Positions 22,417-35,800 of a stretch of 64,000 bases of DNA are shown here, in pieces (position 1 is the first letter of the stretch; every line of letters starts with the position of its first letter). Source of the DNA: Enoplolaimus lenunculus (lineage: Eukaryota; Nematoda; Enoplea; Enoplida; Thoracostomopsidae); NCBI GenBank assembly GCA_030248215.1, contig JASANG010000896.1:124001-188000 (forward strand), given 5' to 3'. Below the pieces are notes generated by a model. That model made no database searches and was not told the origin of the DNA. It saw nothing but the letters and a program-made list of their open reading frames with translations. The translations under genes and the position numbers were made by a program.

Positions 22417-23498
22417 CTAGAATCAATTAATTTAGCCTAAAATACATCGTAATAAGAAGTTAACCAAATCGCCCTCCAGTTGCTGTTCCAAGTAACCAAT
22501 ATACAACTCTTCCAAAAATTCATGCATATTGGCAGCAGATTGACTTAAACTACATTGGAGGACCAAGCAAGCAAAGTCACTTTAAACATTAATCACATTA
22601 ATCTTCACAATGTTTAAATAAAATATGAAGCACATCCACGCATACTGCGTAAAAATGCCAAACTATCTTCGTAGACTTCTGCCGAAAAATGCTCCAATTT
22701 TAAGTCAGCCCCTAACGCAGCGGGTTAGTTTTTCAAAATTGACAATAAACCTACTTACATTAACGCGTGGAAATGTTACTATTTTTTCTTCCGAGATTAA
22801 GATTTTGATATCAGGAAGCACAACATCCATTTCCATACAAACATTTTCAATACTAGAAAATTTATAAGATTCCACCGTTCACCAAACTGACCACCAGAAT
22901 ACAAATATTGTACAAAAAGAAGGACAAAGAGATATGATATACTCGTTTTTCAAGAATACTAAAAGGCACTAAAGAACAAGAAATGCACTCGGATCCATCC
23001 TTTTCTTGTAAAACAAGTTTGTGATTTGTAGGTAATTTATTACAACGAAAGCATTTTAGCAAAAGTCTAATCTTTCCAGGATACACAGAAAAAGAATAGA
23101 CAAATTCAATCACATTAATTCATGACAATCACAGCATTTGTAATAGTATTTGTTTATCAAAGCCAAAAAATTGGTACTTTACGTTTATCTGGCTAATGAC
23201 GCATTGCCGTTCGCTAAGTCCTAATGCCAAAAAAGCTTTTTAGAAATTTTTCAAATTGGAAAATGACTTTTACCAAAGTTGCTACCCTTAGTGACTCATA
23301 CATAGCCCAAAAGCCACAGCTTTTGTCCATAGCGAAGCGATTTAAAATTGTTTTTGTGACAGAACACCTGCGGCCACCTCATTAGAAACATTGTCAAACT
23401 GACCTTTATTTTTCACTAATTCTAACAAATATCTATTAGTGAACGTTATGTTCTCGCTGGTTGTCGCACATACCAGTGGTAAGTAGTCGTTCCCGTAT

Positions 23499-23558
23499 TA
23501 ACCCCTTCTCACGTAGGTCACAGGGGAAACAGAAAATATTAATGTGAGAAAGGGTTAA
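23499..23558. mobile_element. Internally deleted piggyBac-like unit at the head of the array
   Basis: Begins TTAACCCCTTCTCACGT and ends ATGTGAGAAAGGGTTAA. It keeps the CAGGGGAAACAGAAAATATTAATG stretch of the array units in its right half but lacks the palindrome and tRNA-like parts. The inverted ends CCCCTTCTCAC / GTGAGAAAGGG are flanked by TTAA on both sides, the piggyBac target duplication. Confidence 0.65.
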
Positions 23559-26500
23559 GCGAAAAATTTTCAGTTTACTATCTATAACCCCTTCTCACAT
23601 TGAGTTGCCTATAGGCAACTCAGTGCAGTGTATATACGATAAATAATATATATCGCACCGTGTTTAACTATTGCAACACGTATACATAGTACTAAATCAA
23701 CACAAGACGTGAGAGCCCCCTCGGGCTCGAGCGTCAAGCTCCTATAGCTGAGTGGTGATGGTATACGCCTCCCACTCCAGTCACTAGAGTTCGAATCCTA
23801 GGATAAAAGTAGGTCTCAGGAGAAATAGAAAATATTAATGTGAGTAAAAGTTAAGCGAAAAATTTTCAGTTTACTATCTTTAAGCAAAAAATTTTCAGTT
23901 TACTATCTATAACCCCTTCTCACATTGAGTTGCCTATAGGCAACTCAGCGCAGTGTATATACGTTAAATAACATATATCGCATCGTGTTTAACAGTTGCA
24001 ACACGTATACATAGTACTAAATCACCACAAGACTTGAGAGCCCCTTCGGGCACGAGCGTCAAGCTCCTATAGCTGAGTGGTGATGGTATACGCCTCCCAC
24101 TCCAATCACTGGAGTTCGAATCCTAGCATAAAAATAGGTCTCAGGGGAAAGAAAATATTCCTGTGAGAAAGGGTTAAGCGAAAAATTTTCAGTTTACTAT
24201 CTATAACCCCTTCTCACATTGAGTTGCCTATAGGCAATTCAGCGCAGTGTAAATACGTTAAATAACATATATCGCACCGTGTTTAACAATTGCAACACGT
24301 ATACATAGTACTAAATCACCACAAGACGTGAGAGCCCCTCGGGCTCGAGCGTCAAGCTCCAATAGCTGAGTGGTGATGGGATACGCCTCCCACTCCAGTC
24401 ACTGGAGTTCGAATCCTAGCATAAAAGTAGGTCTCAGGGGAAATAGAAAATATTAATGTGAGTAAGGGTTAAGCGAAAAATTTTCAGTTTACTATCTTTA
24501 AGCAAAAAATTTTCAGTTTACTATCTATAACCCCTTCTCACATTGAGTTGCCTATAGGCAACTCAGCGCAGTGTATATACGTTAAATAACATATATCGCA
24601 CCGTGTTTAACAGTTGCAACACGTATACATAGTACTAAATCACCACAAGACTTGAGAGCCCCTTCGGGCACGAGCGTCAAGCTCCTATAGCTGAGTGGTG
24701 ATGGTATACGCCTCCCACTCCAATCACTGGAGTTCGAATCCTAGCATAAAAATAGGTCTCAGGGGAAAGAAAATATTCCTGTGAGAAAGGGTTAAGCGAA
24801 AAATTTTCAGTTTACTGTCTATAACCCCTTCTCACATTGAGTTGCCTATAGGCAACTCAGCGCAGTGTATATACGTTAAATAACATATATCGCACCGTGT
24901 TTAACAGTTGCAACACGTATACATAGTACTAAATCACCACAAGACTTGAGAGCCCCCTCGGGCTCGAGCGTCAAGCTCCAATAGCTGAGTGGTGATGGGA
25001 TACGCCTCCCACTCCAGTCACTGGAGTTCGAATCCTAGCATAAAAGTAGGTCTCAGGGGAAATAGAAAATATTAATGTGAGTAAGGGTTAAGCGAAAAAT
25101 TTTCAGTTTACTATCTTTAAGCAAAAAATTTTCAGTTTACTATCTATAACCCCTTCTCACATTGAGTTGCCTATAGGCAACTCAGCGCAGTGTATATACG
25201 TTAAATAACATATATCGCACCGTGTTTAACAGTTGCAACACGTATACATAGTACTAAATCACCACAAGACTTGAGAGCCCCTTCGGGCACGAGCGTCAAG
25301 CTCCTATAGCTGAGTGGTGATGGTATACGCCTCCCACTCCAATCACTGGGGTTCGAATCCTAGCATAAAAATAGGTCTCAGGGGAAAGAAAATATTCCTG
25401 TGAGAAAGGGTTAAGCGAAAAATTTTCAGTTTACTATCTATAACCCCTTCTCACATTGAGTTGCCTATAGGCAATTCAGCGCAGTGTAAATACGTTAAAT
25501 AACATATATCGCACCGTGTTTAACAATTGCAACACGTATACATAGTACTAAATCACCACAAGACGTGAGAGCCCCTCGGGCTCGAGCGTCAAGCTCCAAT
25601 AGCTGAGTGGTGATGGGATACGCCTCCCACTCCAGTCACTGGAGTTCGAATCCTAGCATAAAAGTAGGTCTCAGGGGAAATAGAAAATATTAATGTGAGT
25701 AAGGGTTAAGCGAAAAATTTTCAGTTTACTATCTTTAAGCAAAAAATTTTCAGTTTACTATCTATAACCCCTTCTCACATTGAGTTGCCTATAGGCAACT
25801 CAGCGCAGTGTATATACGTTAAATAACATATATCGCACCGTGTTTAACAGTTGCAACACGTATACATAGTACTAAATCACCACAAGACTTGAGAGCCCCT
25901 TCGGGCACGAGCGTCAAGCTCCTATAGCTGAGTGGTGATGGTATACGCCTCCCACTCCAATCACTGGAGTTCGAATCCTAGCATAAAAATAGGTCTCAGG
26001 GGAAAGAAAATATTCCTGTGAGAAAGGGTTAAGCGAAAAATTTTCAGTTTACTATCTATAACCCCTTCTCACATTGAGTTGCCTATAGGCAATTCAGCGC
26101 AGTGTAAATACGTTAAATAACATATATCGCACCGTGTTTAACAATTGCAACACGTATACATAGTACTAAATCACCACAAGACGTGAGAGCCCCTCGGGCT
26201 CGAGCGTCAAGCTCCAATAGCTGAGTGGTGATGGGATACGCCTCCCACTCCAGTCACTGGAGTTCGAATCCTAGCATAAAAGTAGGTCTCAGGGGAAATA
26301 GAAAATATTAATGTGAGTAAGGGTTAAGCGAAAAATTTTCAGTTTACTATCTTTAAGCAAAAAATTTTCAGTTTACTATCTATAACCCCTTCTCACATTG
26401 AGTTGCCTATAGGCAACTCAGCGCAGTGTATATACGTTAAATAACATATATCGCACCGTGTTTAACAGTTGCAACACGTATACATAGTACTAAATCACCA

Positions 26501-29021
26501 CAAGACTTGAGAGCCCCTTCGGGCACGAGCGTCAAGCTCCTATAGCTGAGTGGTGATGGTATACGCCTCCCACTCCAATCACTGGGGTTCGAATCCTAGC
26601 ATAAAAATAGGTCTCAGGGGAAAGAAAATATTCCTGTGAGAAAGGGTTAAGCGAAAAATTTTCAGTTTACTATCTATAACCCCTTCTCACATTGAGTTGC
26701 CTATAGGCAATTCAGCGCAGTGTAAATACGTTAAATAACATATATCGCACCGTGTTTAACAATTGCAACACGTATACATAGTACTAAATCACCACAAGAC
26801 GTGAGAGCCCCTCGGGCTCGAGCGTCAAGCTCCAATAGCTGAGTGGTGATGGGATACGCCTCCCACTCCAGTCACTGGAGTTCGAATCCTAGCATAAAAG
26901 TAGGTCTCAGGGGAAATAGAAAATATTAATGTGAGTAAGGGTTAAGCGAAAAATTTTCAGTTTACTATCTTTAAGCAAAAAATTTTCAGTTTACTATCTA
27001 TAACCCCTTCTCACATTGAGTTGCCTATAGGCAACTCAGCGCAGTGTATATACGTTAAATAACATATATCGCACCGTGTTTAACAGTTGCAACACGTATA
27101 CATAGTACTAAATCACCACAAGACTTGAGAGCCCCTTCGGGCACGAGCGTCAAGCTCCTATAGCTGAGTGGTGATGGTATACGCCTCCCACTCCAATCAC
27201 TGGGGTTCGAATCCTAGCATAAAAATAGGTCTCAGGGGAAGAAAATATTCCTGTGAGAAAGGGTTAAGCGAAAAATTTTCAGTTTACTATCTATAACCCC
27301 TTCTCACATTGAGTTGCCTATAGGCAATTCAGCGCAGTGTAAATACGTTAAATAACATATATCGCACCGTGTTTAACAATTGCAACACGTATACATAGTA
27401 CTAAATCACCACAAGACATGAGAGCCCCTCGGGCTCGAGCGTCAAGCTCCAATAGCTGAGTGGTGATGGGATACGCCTCCCACTCCAGTCACTGGAGTTC
27501 GAATCCTAGCATAAAAGTAGGTCTCAGGGGAAATAGAAAATATTAATGTGAGTAAGGGTTAAGCGAAAAATTTTCAGTTTACTATCTTTAAGCAAAAAAT
27601 TTTCAGTTTACTATCTATAACCCCTTCTCACATTGAGTTGCCTATAGGCAACTCAGCGCAGTGTATATACGTTAAATAACATATATCGCACCGTGTTTAA
27701 CAGTTGCAACACGTATACATAGTACTAAATCACCACAAGACTTGAGAGCCCCTTCGGGCACGAGCGTCAAGCTCCTATAGCTGGGTGGTGATGGTATACG
27801 CCTCCCACTCCAATCACTGGAGTTCGAATCCTAGCATAAAAATAGGTCTCAGGGGAAAGAAAATATTCCTGTGAGAAAGGGTTAAGCGAAAAATTTTCAG
27901 TTTACTATCTATAACCCCTTCTCACATTGAGTTGCCTATAGGCAATTCAGCGCAGTGTAAATACGTTAAATAACATATATCGCACCGTGTTTAACAATTG
28001 CAACACGTATACATAGTACTAAATCACCACAAGACGTGAGAGCCCCTCGGGCTCGAGCGTCAAGCTCCAATAGCTGAGTGGTGATGGGATACGCCTCCCA
28101 CTCCAGTCACTGGAGTTCGAATCCTAGCATAAAAGTAGGTCTCAGGGGAAATAGAAAATATTAATGTGAGTAAGGGTTAAGCGAAAAATTTTCAGTTTAC
28201 TATCTTTAAGCAAAAAATTTTCAGTTTACTATCTATAACCCCTTCTCACATTGAGTTGCCTATAGGCAACTCAGCGCAGTGTATATACGTTAAATAACAT
28301 ATATCGCACCGTGTTTAACAGTTGCAACACGTATACATAGTACTAAATCACCACAAGACTTGAGAGCCCCTTCGGGCACGAGCGTCAAGCTCCTATAGCT
28401 GAGTGGTGATGGTATACGCCTCCCACTCCAATCACTGGGGTTCGAATCCTAGCATAAAAATAGGTCTCAGGGGAAAGAAAATATTCCTGTGAGAAAGGGT
28501 TAAGCGAAAAATTTTCAGTTTACCATCTATAACCCCTTCTCACATTGAGTTGCCTACAGGCAATTCAGCGCAGTGTAAATACGTTAAATAACATATATCG
28601 CACCGTGTTTAACAATTGCAACACGTATACATAGTACTAAATCACCACAAGACGTGAGAGCCCCTCGGGCTCGAGCGTCAAGCTCCAATAGCTGAGTGGT
28701 GATGGGATACGCCTCCCACTCCAGTCACTGGAGTTCGAATCCTAGCATAAAAGTAGGTCTCAGGGGAAATAGAAAATATTAATGTGAGTAAGGGTTAAGC
28801 GAAAAATTTTCAGTTTACTATCTTTAAGCAAAAAATTTTCAGTTTACTATCTATAACCCCTTCTCACATTGAGTTGCCTATAGGCAACTCAGCGCAGTGT
28901 ATATACGTTAAATAACATATATCGCACCGTGTTTAACAGTTGCAACACGTATACATAGTACTAAATCACCACAAGACTTGAGAGCCCCTTCGGGCACGAG
29001 CGTCAAGCTCCTATAGCTGAG
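23559..29021. repeat. Satellite array: about 18 units, dimeric 618-bp higher-order repeat (324 + 294 bp)
   Basis: The marker AACCCCTTCTCACATTGAG starts units near 23586, 23911, 24205, 24529, 24823, 25147, 25442, 25766, 26060, 26384, 26678, 27002, 27295, 27619, 27913, 28237, 28531 and 28855. Spacings alternate 324 and 294. The extra 30 bp is a duplicated TTTAAGCAAAAAATTTTCAG spacer. Each unit carries the 20-bp palindrome GAGTTGCCTATAGGCAACTC or a one-base variant, a GAGCCC-CTC-GGGCTC hairpin in one type, a tRNA-like module, and a right end ATGTGAGNAAGGGTTAA. The last unit breaks off at 29021 inside the tRNA-like part. Copies two dimers apart are almost identical, so amplification or homogenisation is recent. 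Confidence 0.92.
25301..25375 (+). ncRNA. Representative tRNA-like module of the array (short-unit type)
   Basis: TAGCTGAGTGG (25307-25317) fits a Pol III A box. GGTTCGAATCC (25350-25360) fits the B box exactly, 43 nt apart start to start. CCTAT (25303-25307) can pair with ATAGG (25371-25375) as a short acceptor-like stem, and CTCCCAC sits where an anticodon loop would be. The anticodon arm does not pair, and the T arm has a mismatch, so this is not a working tRNA gene. It could be a tRNA-derived pseudogene or SINE head. Long-type units have CAATAG and GAGTTCGAATCC instead, which weakens the B box. The nearest TTTT lies within the spacer about 80-90 bp further on. Confidence 0.55.
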
Positions 29022-29883
29022 TGCCACATTTTTCAGTAAATAATTTCCGAAATTTTGCAGAAACTTAGCATAAAAATTAATTAATTAGCCATCCTTTTTA
29101 CTACCTATTTTCGCTTCACCTCCGGCGCCGGCAACTTTCGTTGACGCCCGGTTCCGGTATTATTCACGTCCAGTTGTAGCCTGTTAACCAAAGATTTGAT
29201 TATGAACATTTATCATTACAAAAATGAAAACAATGTTTCTAAATCTGTGACTTAGTTTGCCCGGCCTGGTTTTGTAAACGCACTAAACAACATTTTGAGT
29301 TAGGCGACGTTTAACAAAAAGTTTTGGTAAAAATCGCATAAAACTGACGTGCTAAATGATATGAAATTAATAAAGAGATAAATTCATTGACCAAATGCAG
29401 TTTAGCGTATAGTTGAAAACATATGGAAACGGGGTAATTGAGTAAAAACGTAAACGGTTCGCTTAGTATTAATCTGAATCATGAAACCATTTCGTTCACG
29501 AGTTTAACAAAAGTTGCTTACAAGTATTTCAAATCGCATAAACATTCCGGCATTTTTACAAAAAACAACTATAACTAAGATCCCTCGGCAGTATTACATA
29601 AATACTCGCGTGACTTGTATGACACATATTATCTAATGAATCATGTCAAAAATAAAACACTACTTTAAACGCTACTTGCGTTTGAACAACGTTACAAAAC
29701 ACGCTTTAAGTGGACAAAAGCTAAACTGATCCGCTCACAATGTTTTTTTCAAAACGCGAAAAGCGTCCAGAGCGTGACCTGATACTGAAACTTTTGTACT
29801 TCAATTTCCATTTTTGTTTTGATTACTATCCGTTTCCGTTTCCGAAATTTTTACTATTCGTTTACACAAGCATGAAGGCTAAT
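29022..29883. other. Unassigned AT-rich interval after the array
   Basis: Begins abruptly after the broken last unit. A CCGTTTCCGTTTCCG string near 29830 resembles the inverted end of the 33584-33989 MITE. No exon or RNA gene is supported. It would hold the 3' flank of the minus-strand gene that ends at 29884. Confidence 0.4.
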
Positions 29884-32800
29884 TTATAGTTGCTGATAAA
29901 CACATGGCTGTAATGTATTAATATTCCAGCAATTGCCATTGTACAAAATACGTCCGCCTTCCTCATTGTCGCTTTCTTCGTAAGAATTGGATTCGTCGAA
30001 TTCAATGTCTAACGCACTATCTATGATTTTAGCGTCGTTGGTAAGAGTGATATTGTTGCACGCCTTTTTTACCTGCGCATTTAATTCGTCGATGTCACTG
30101 GTTTTGTCTTGAATTGAAGACGTTTTTGCGAACCCAACTTCGTCACAGTCTTGTAACGGCAACGATTGCTGTGCTGTCTGTTGTTTGCCGTTTTCGACGC
30201 TAATTAAGGCGCCTGATTTCGATGCATGAAGTTTCCTTGATAAACGAATATAGTCCGAACGTATCGTTGTGGGAACCTTGCACCAAAACTGCTCTTTCAC
30301 AAAACTTAGAAGTTCATAGACACACCCAGCATCCTTGGGGTATTCTAAATTTAACACATGAAACATAGAATACACAACTTCGAGGCCGTGAAGAATGTTG
30401 GCAGATCCTGATAGTAGAAGTGGTATGCGGTTGACAACTGCAAACATTTGTATAATAGTACCAGCCCCAGTACCATCGTGTGTGAATACAAGCAAATAAG
30501 GTTGGTTACCTTCGCCGCGCGTTTGCAACTCTTCGTTTAAACTTTTGTGGGAAGGCTAAAACAAGTAAGTCAAATTTGGAGCGGCTAAGCTTAAGAAATG
30601 ACCGCAGCAAACTATGCATAAACTTCGAGTGCGGCGAGTCACACTTATGCGGGATTTGCGTTATAATCGGGGCAGGTGGGCCAATTTCTCCGAAGATGAT
30701 TCGACATCAACGTCTGAATAGTGCTACCATATATGGGGTCAACAGACCTAATGCGGGGTTCACGTTATAACCGGGACAGCTTGGGACACGTTTTGTCTTT
30801 ATTAGCCTATTGGGCAACGTTTTGTCTGCTAACAGACTCAATATCATATTCAAAAAGTCGTATTTGTCTTCTACCATCATGTGTTGGTCACTTTTTGTCC
30901 TTCAATATCGTATGATATTCGACATATTGTCAGCGAATATCATATCATATATTTTTAAATGTCTACATACTTAAGGTAATACCCAAGTTATCCTGTTGAA
31001 TATCACATGATCCTAGAATTTGAAATTTGAATTTTTGAATTATGACACTTTTTTATGCGATTTTGTGTCGGAATGTGTTTGCAGACGTGTATTCGGTACT
31101 TTATGCACACCACATCTGTGATCGATTTATTAGCACCAGAAGATTACACTGTCCCCCGCTGAATATCATATGATATTCGTTGTAATTTTGGAATATCATG
31201 TGGTATTCGCATAAATGTCCCTTAGTATCATGTGACATACTGTATTGACCCGAATAAGAGGGTGGGGTAATACGCTGAAAAATTCGTTTCTGACACAAAA
31301 TGGCTCAGCACTACGGCGTCAGATTCAAAAATTAAAATTTCAAATTTTATTTCAAATTCTACTAACATATAAATTTTCAACAGAAAAATTTCGCTGTTAA
31401 ATTAAGCGTGCAGACATTTTAAAATATATCATACGACATTCGCAGACAATACGTCGAATAGCATATGATATTGAAGAAACAAAAAGGCCTTACATATGAT
31501 AATAGCAGACAAATACGAATTGTTGAGTATGATATGGGGTCTACTAGCAGACAAAATGTTTCCCAATAGCCCATTAGAGACAAAACATGTTCCATGCTAC
31601 CCTGTTGTAATTATATCAATATAAACATTATAGGTGAAAATCATACGGCACCGTTCTATGCATTGACCACAACTTTCAGCTGATTTTTGTATTAAAAATT
31701 AACATAATTGACAATGTCTTACCTTTCTAAAATTGAAAATTTGACCGAGTGCATTTGCTGCAAGCTTGTTGTTACGCCCATGGACAATATATGGCAGAAC
31801 AATCAATGCCAACATACTCGTTTCATCTAAACAAGCACAGAAACATTAAGTCGAGTCATAAAACGTACATAATAGGTTAAACAATGTGTGATTTCGATTG
31901 TACCCGAAGCTAACGGTCTATGTTTTTCCATCTTGTTTTGTATCATCGTTAATTCTTACGCCTCAGCGATAAATTGGCGGCTACTTATTAAATCGAAGCC
32001 GGAAAAGATAGGAATTTCTGCTGGAGCCCGCAATGTATACTGTGTCGCATCCTAATATTAAAGGTTACGTAATCATGATGGCAGCAGTGATTAAGCAGAC
32101 AGTTTAAAATATTGGAATACGATATAGCCATATAAGTAGACAAAATTACATGGTAGTTTATTAGCCACAAACATTGCGAACCCAGCACAAACGATTCGAT
32201 AGATTGCTTTTTCATATTAAAATCCGGAATGACTTAGTATTTTACATGATAAGCATGACGCAAATATTTGTTTCGGTAAACGCTTGACATTAGACAAAAA
32301 TTACTAACCAGGTTCTAGGTTTGCAACGTCGTCTGTGCTCGAAATTCCAAACGAAGTAAACAGGGCACTAAGGGCAGCGTTTTTCGGTTGATTACTTCTT
32401 GTATGTCCTGACTTCTGGAAAGCTTCAGTCAATATAATTGGAGCCAGTTTCGGAAACGTTTCGGTCAATGGCTTTCCTGCTGACTGTCCCATCGTATTGC
32501 AGGCAAATTTCGCGTCTTCTATTATCTGAAAACTTAACGGGAATGATGCAATAGTACAAGCAACTACGATTCCGGTAAAGGTCTTTTTTCCGTTATTAAA
32601 TCTACTTAATTAGTAACGTGTAATTTGCGGGTGAAAATGTTATAAACACACAATCAGCGAAATATGTTAAACTAGCACTATGCAACTTGGTTTGAGTTTT
32701 GCGGTAAATTTAGTGTTCAAGATATAAATGTAGCTAGTTCACCAATAAAAAATTTACCAAAGTAGGAACGTCTTGCAATCGTGGCCAACTGGTGAATACT

Positions 32801-35800
32801 TCTGCTGCATGTGGGGTTGTAGACTTGATCCACTGATATCGTTGATACTGAGTCTTAATCATGAGATCCGTGATCTTTTCAATTGATGCCTTGTCATGCG
32901 GACGAAGCTGCTTCAACTGCAATCGAACAGTATCATCCACGCTGTTTAAATCATCGCTGTTATCTGCACATTTGTCAGTGGATTTCGTAGACCAAGATTC
33001 GCGCGCGTATCCGTATTCATCGCGATTGTATCTCTGCTTGTTTGATATTGACTTGCCCAGCCTCCCTTGGGACGTTTCTGGATCAAATATATGCTCCTGA
33101 AACGCAAGACATGTAAAATTATTGTATGAGAATATGAAACTTATTTTTATTGCTCTATTTGAAAGATACAATTAAATTCAATTGATGGACAATGTCCAAT
33201 TTTAAAACGCTATCTCCACTCGGGCGCATCTAGGCATGTGACTACAGTAAGGTTCAGCTAGGTATCAGGTACACTAGGCTTCGGCTATACATCTAAAAAT
33301 TCGATTTTTAACCTATAGAAAGCATTTCCCTTCGTTATGAGCCGAGCTAAAAATCAATACTTACATATCCGTATTTGGAATTTTCATCTCGCAGTAACGG
33401 AAAGTGTGTGACAATCGAATGACCCATCTTTGCTTTCTCGTCCATAGTAGGCTGTCCATACCTAAACGTAACCGAAACAACCAAAACTGCTAACATAAGT
33501 CCTAGCCGTTCTAGTATTTCTCGCCAACATAATTGCCTTAGTCCGAACTTTCTTACACCTAACTACATCAGGGTGTAACCAACAGGGTGTAAACGGATAA
33601 TAAACATAACGGGAACGCAAACGAATAGCGATCAAAATAACGGAAACGGAAATGGATATTGAAGTATAAAAGTTTCAGAAACGTTTTATTTTTCTGCCAT
33701 TACAATTGAGGCGTGCAAATATTCACCGGTATATCAACACTTTCAAAGAAAAAATGGCGCGTGCATAGAAATTATGAACATTTTAAATGAATTGCGTAAT
33801 TTTTATTTCATTTCAAACAATTGCAACATATCTGTAACCAAAAATTGCGAGATATATGTATGATTTATAACAAATTTTGAACGTAAGAAATAACTGAACT
33901 TTGTTATCTCTATAAAGGAAGCGCAAATAGAAACGTCCACCGATTCATACCGGAAACGGAAACTGGAACGGATATCCGGTTACACCCTGGTAACCAGATA
34001 GTCATTTCCAAAAAGAAATCAGCAGTTTTTAAGTTTAAGAAAGCGTAAAACTTCTGGTAATTTTTTATATCAGTTACCTTCTTAAATTTAAAGGTTTCCG
34101 AGTTTTTAAACAATTTCTAAAAAAAACAAGTCAAAAGCCTTCATATAGGCTAGAACTGTTCAACAATTCTTGAAGCTCTGCATTTAATACATACTTTTAT
34201 TCCTGGTTTTTTTACATCGTTTACATCCTGTTGCATGTTAATTATATACCTATTATCAAAAATGGGATAATGTTATTTTTAGGGGCGTAACTGTAGATTA
34301 AGCGTATCTTAAGCCGAAGCGTAAGCGTAAGCTAAGCCTAAGCAAAAATGTAATCTAGAATCTCAATCTGCTCCCTTGCCGACCTGTCAGAAACCTGGAT
34401 GCCCCTAAAAGTAACATGGGCCAAAAATGTCACATACATGTTAATAATAAGAACGACTCTCTATATGTTGGTTTTCGTTAAAATATGCTAAAGACGTGAC
34501 ACATGTGTTATCTGATGTGCAAAGTTGTTTCTTTGTATCTCTGTGAAAAGGCTAGTCTAAACCAGGCTATTGTATGAATGTTACATTCGGCCCCGGTGTG
34601 CCTTATGTATAACGGCGCTTTGAGCCAAGTATAGTGTAAAAATATCGCATAGTAAAAGATTTGCATTCAGGCCCGTAGCCAGATCACCCTGCTGGGGTGC
34701 TAAAAATTTTCAAGAGAGGTATTGAATGATTTTTATTAACTTACAAGCAAGGTTGAAAGTTTTTAGGGGGTAAAAAATTTCCAGAGGGGCTTAGCTCCTC
34801 TGTACCCACCCCTTTGGATATCTGCCTTTATATTAAGCTTACCCACTACGTAACTCACTTTAAACCCACTGCGATTCACTATTTCTCGATAAGCAGAAGT
34901 TGTCCCTGCTTGCGACCGTAACTGTTCAATCGCATCACAGTAATCTGCTTCACTTCTTTTTTGAAACTGTTCTAATGAAAATATGTCTTGTATGTCGCAG
35001 TAGCTGGCTTTGCAGAATTCGCAAAATTTGTTAGCTCGAAAGCTCTCTACCATGCCAAATATCGTGTGACGGGCTAAATTGTCATCCGACACATACCCCA
35101 GTTCAACTCTGTATGTTTGCCCATCAACCGTTATGCCTTCAGTGTTCAAAACTGTCATATCGTCCGCTATGGCGTTTAAAATTGTTTTGTACCCATCTGC
35201 CTTAAAATCGTCAGTGTGTCCAATACCCGTTAAAAATACAGCGGATGTTCCACATCCGAAATACTCTGGAACATTCAAAATTTTCCAAAAAAACATTCCC
35301 AATTTATAGGGTCCCGCACTGCCGCCAAGCGGATTGTTGATCTCTAAATCGTCGTAGTACAGATTAATCACAATTATCTTCGTCGTGCTTTCAGTCGCGC
35401 TGCATTCTCTGAAATTTCAAGGACTTATGCACGACTTGCATCCTATACTGTTTTTGGTTCCGGACAATCTGATATATATACCTATACCATTAAATAATGC
35501 AGATCTACATAACACTAAATGTTTTGGCTATAACTTAAACGTTAGTTACAAAGCATTAAAAAGTATGCATGACTGTTCTAAATCGTAATTTTTCCATACT
35601 CGCTGATGAAGCAATTACCGTACATAACTATACACAAAGACCTGTAGTTGTGAGCGAACAATCACGCACAAGCTTTTGGACGTAATTACGACTGAAATGT
35701 ATAAAATGGAAAAGTAACTATACACTGCCGGTACAAATGCTACATTACGTTATGTATTTACCTCATGCGACTATCATCAACAAAACTTTGTATCACTTTC

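Noticed and set aside
23559-29021. CRISPR array or rRNA/tRNA gene cluster
   Set aside because: Units of about 300 bp without short repeat/unique spacer structure. The tRNA-like part lacks a paired anticodon arm, so true tRNA genes are not supported.
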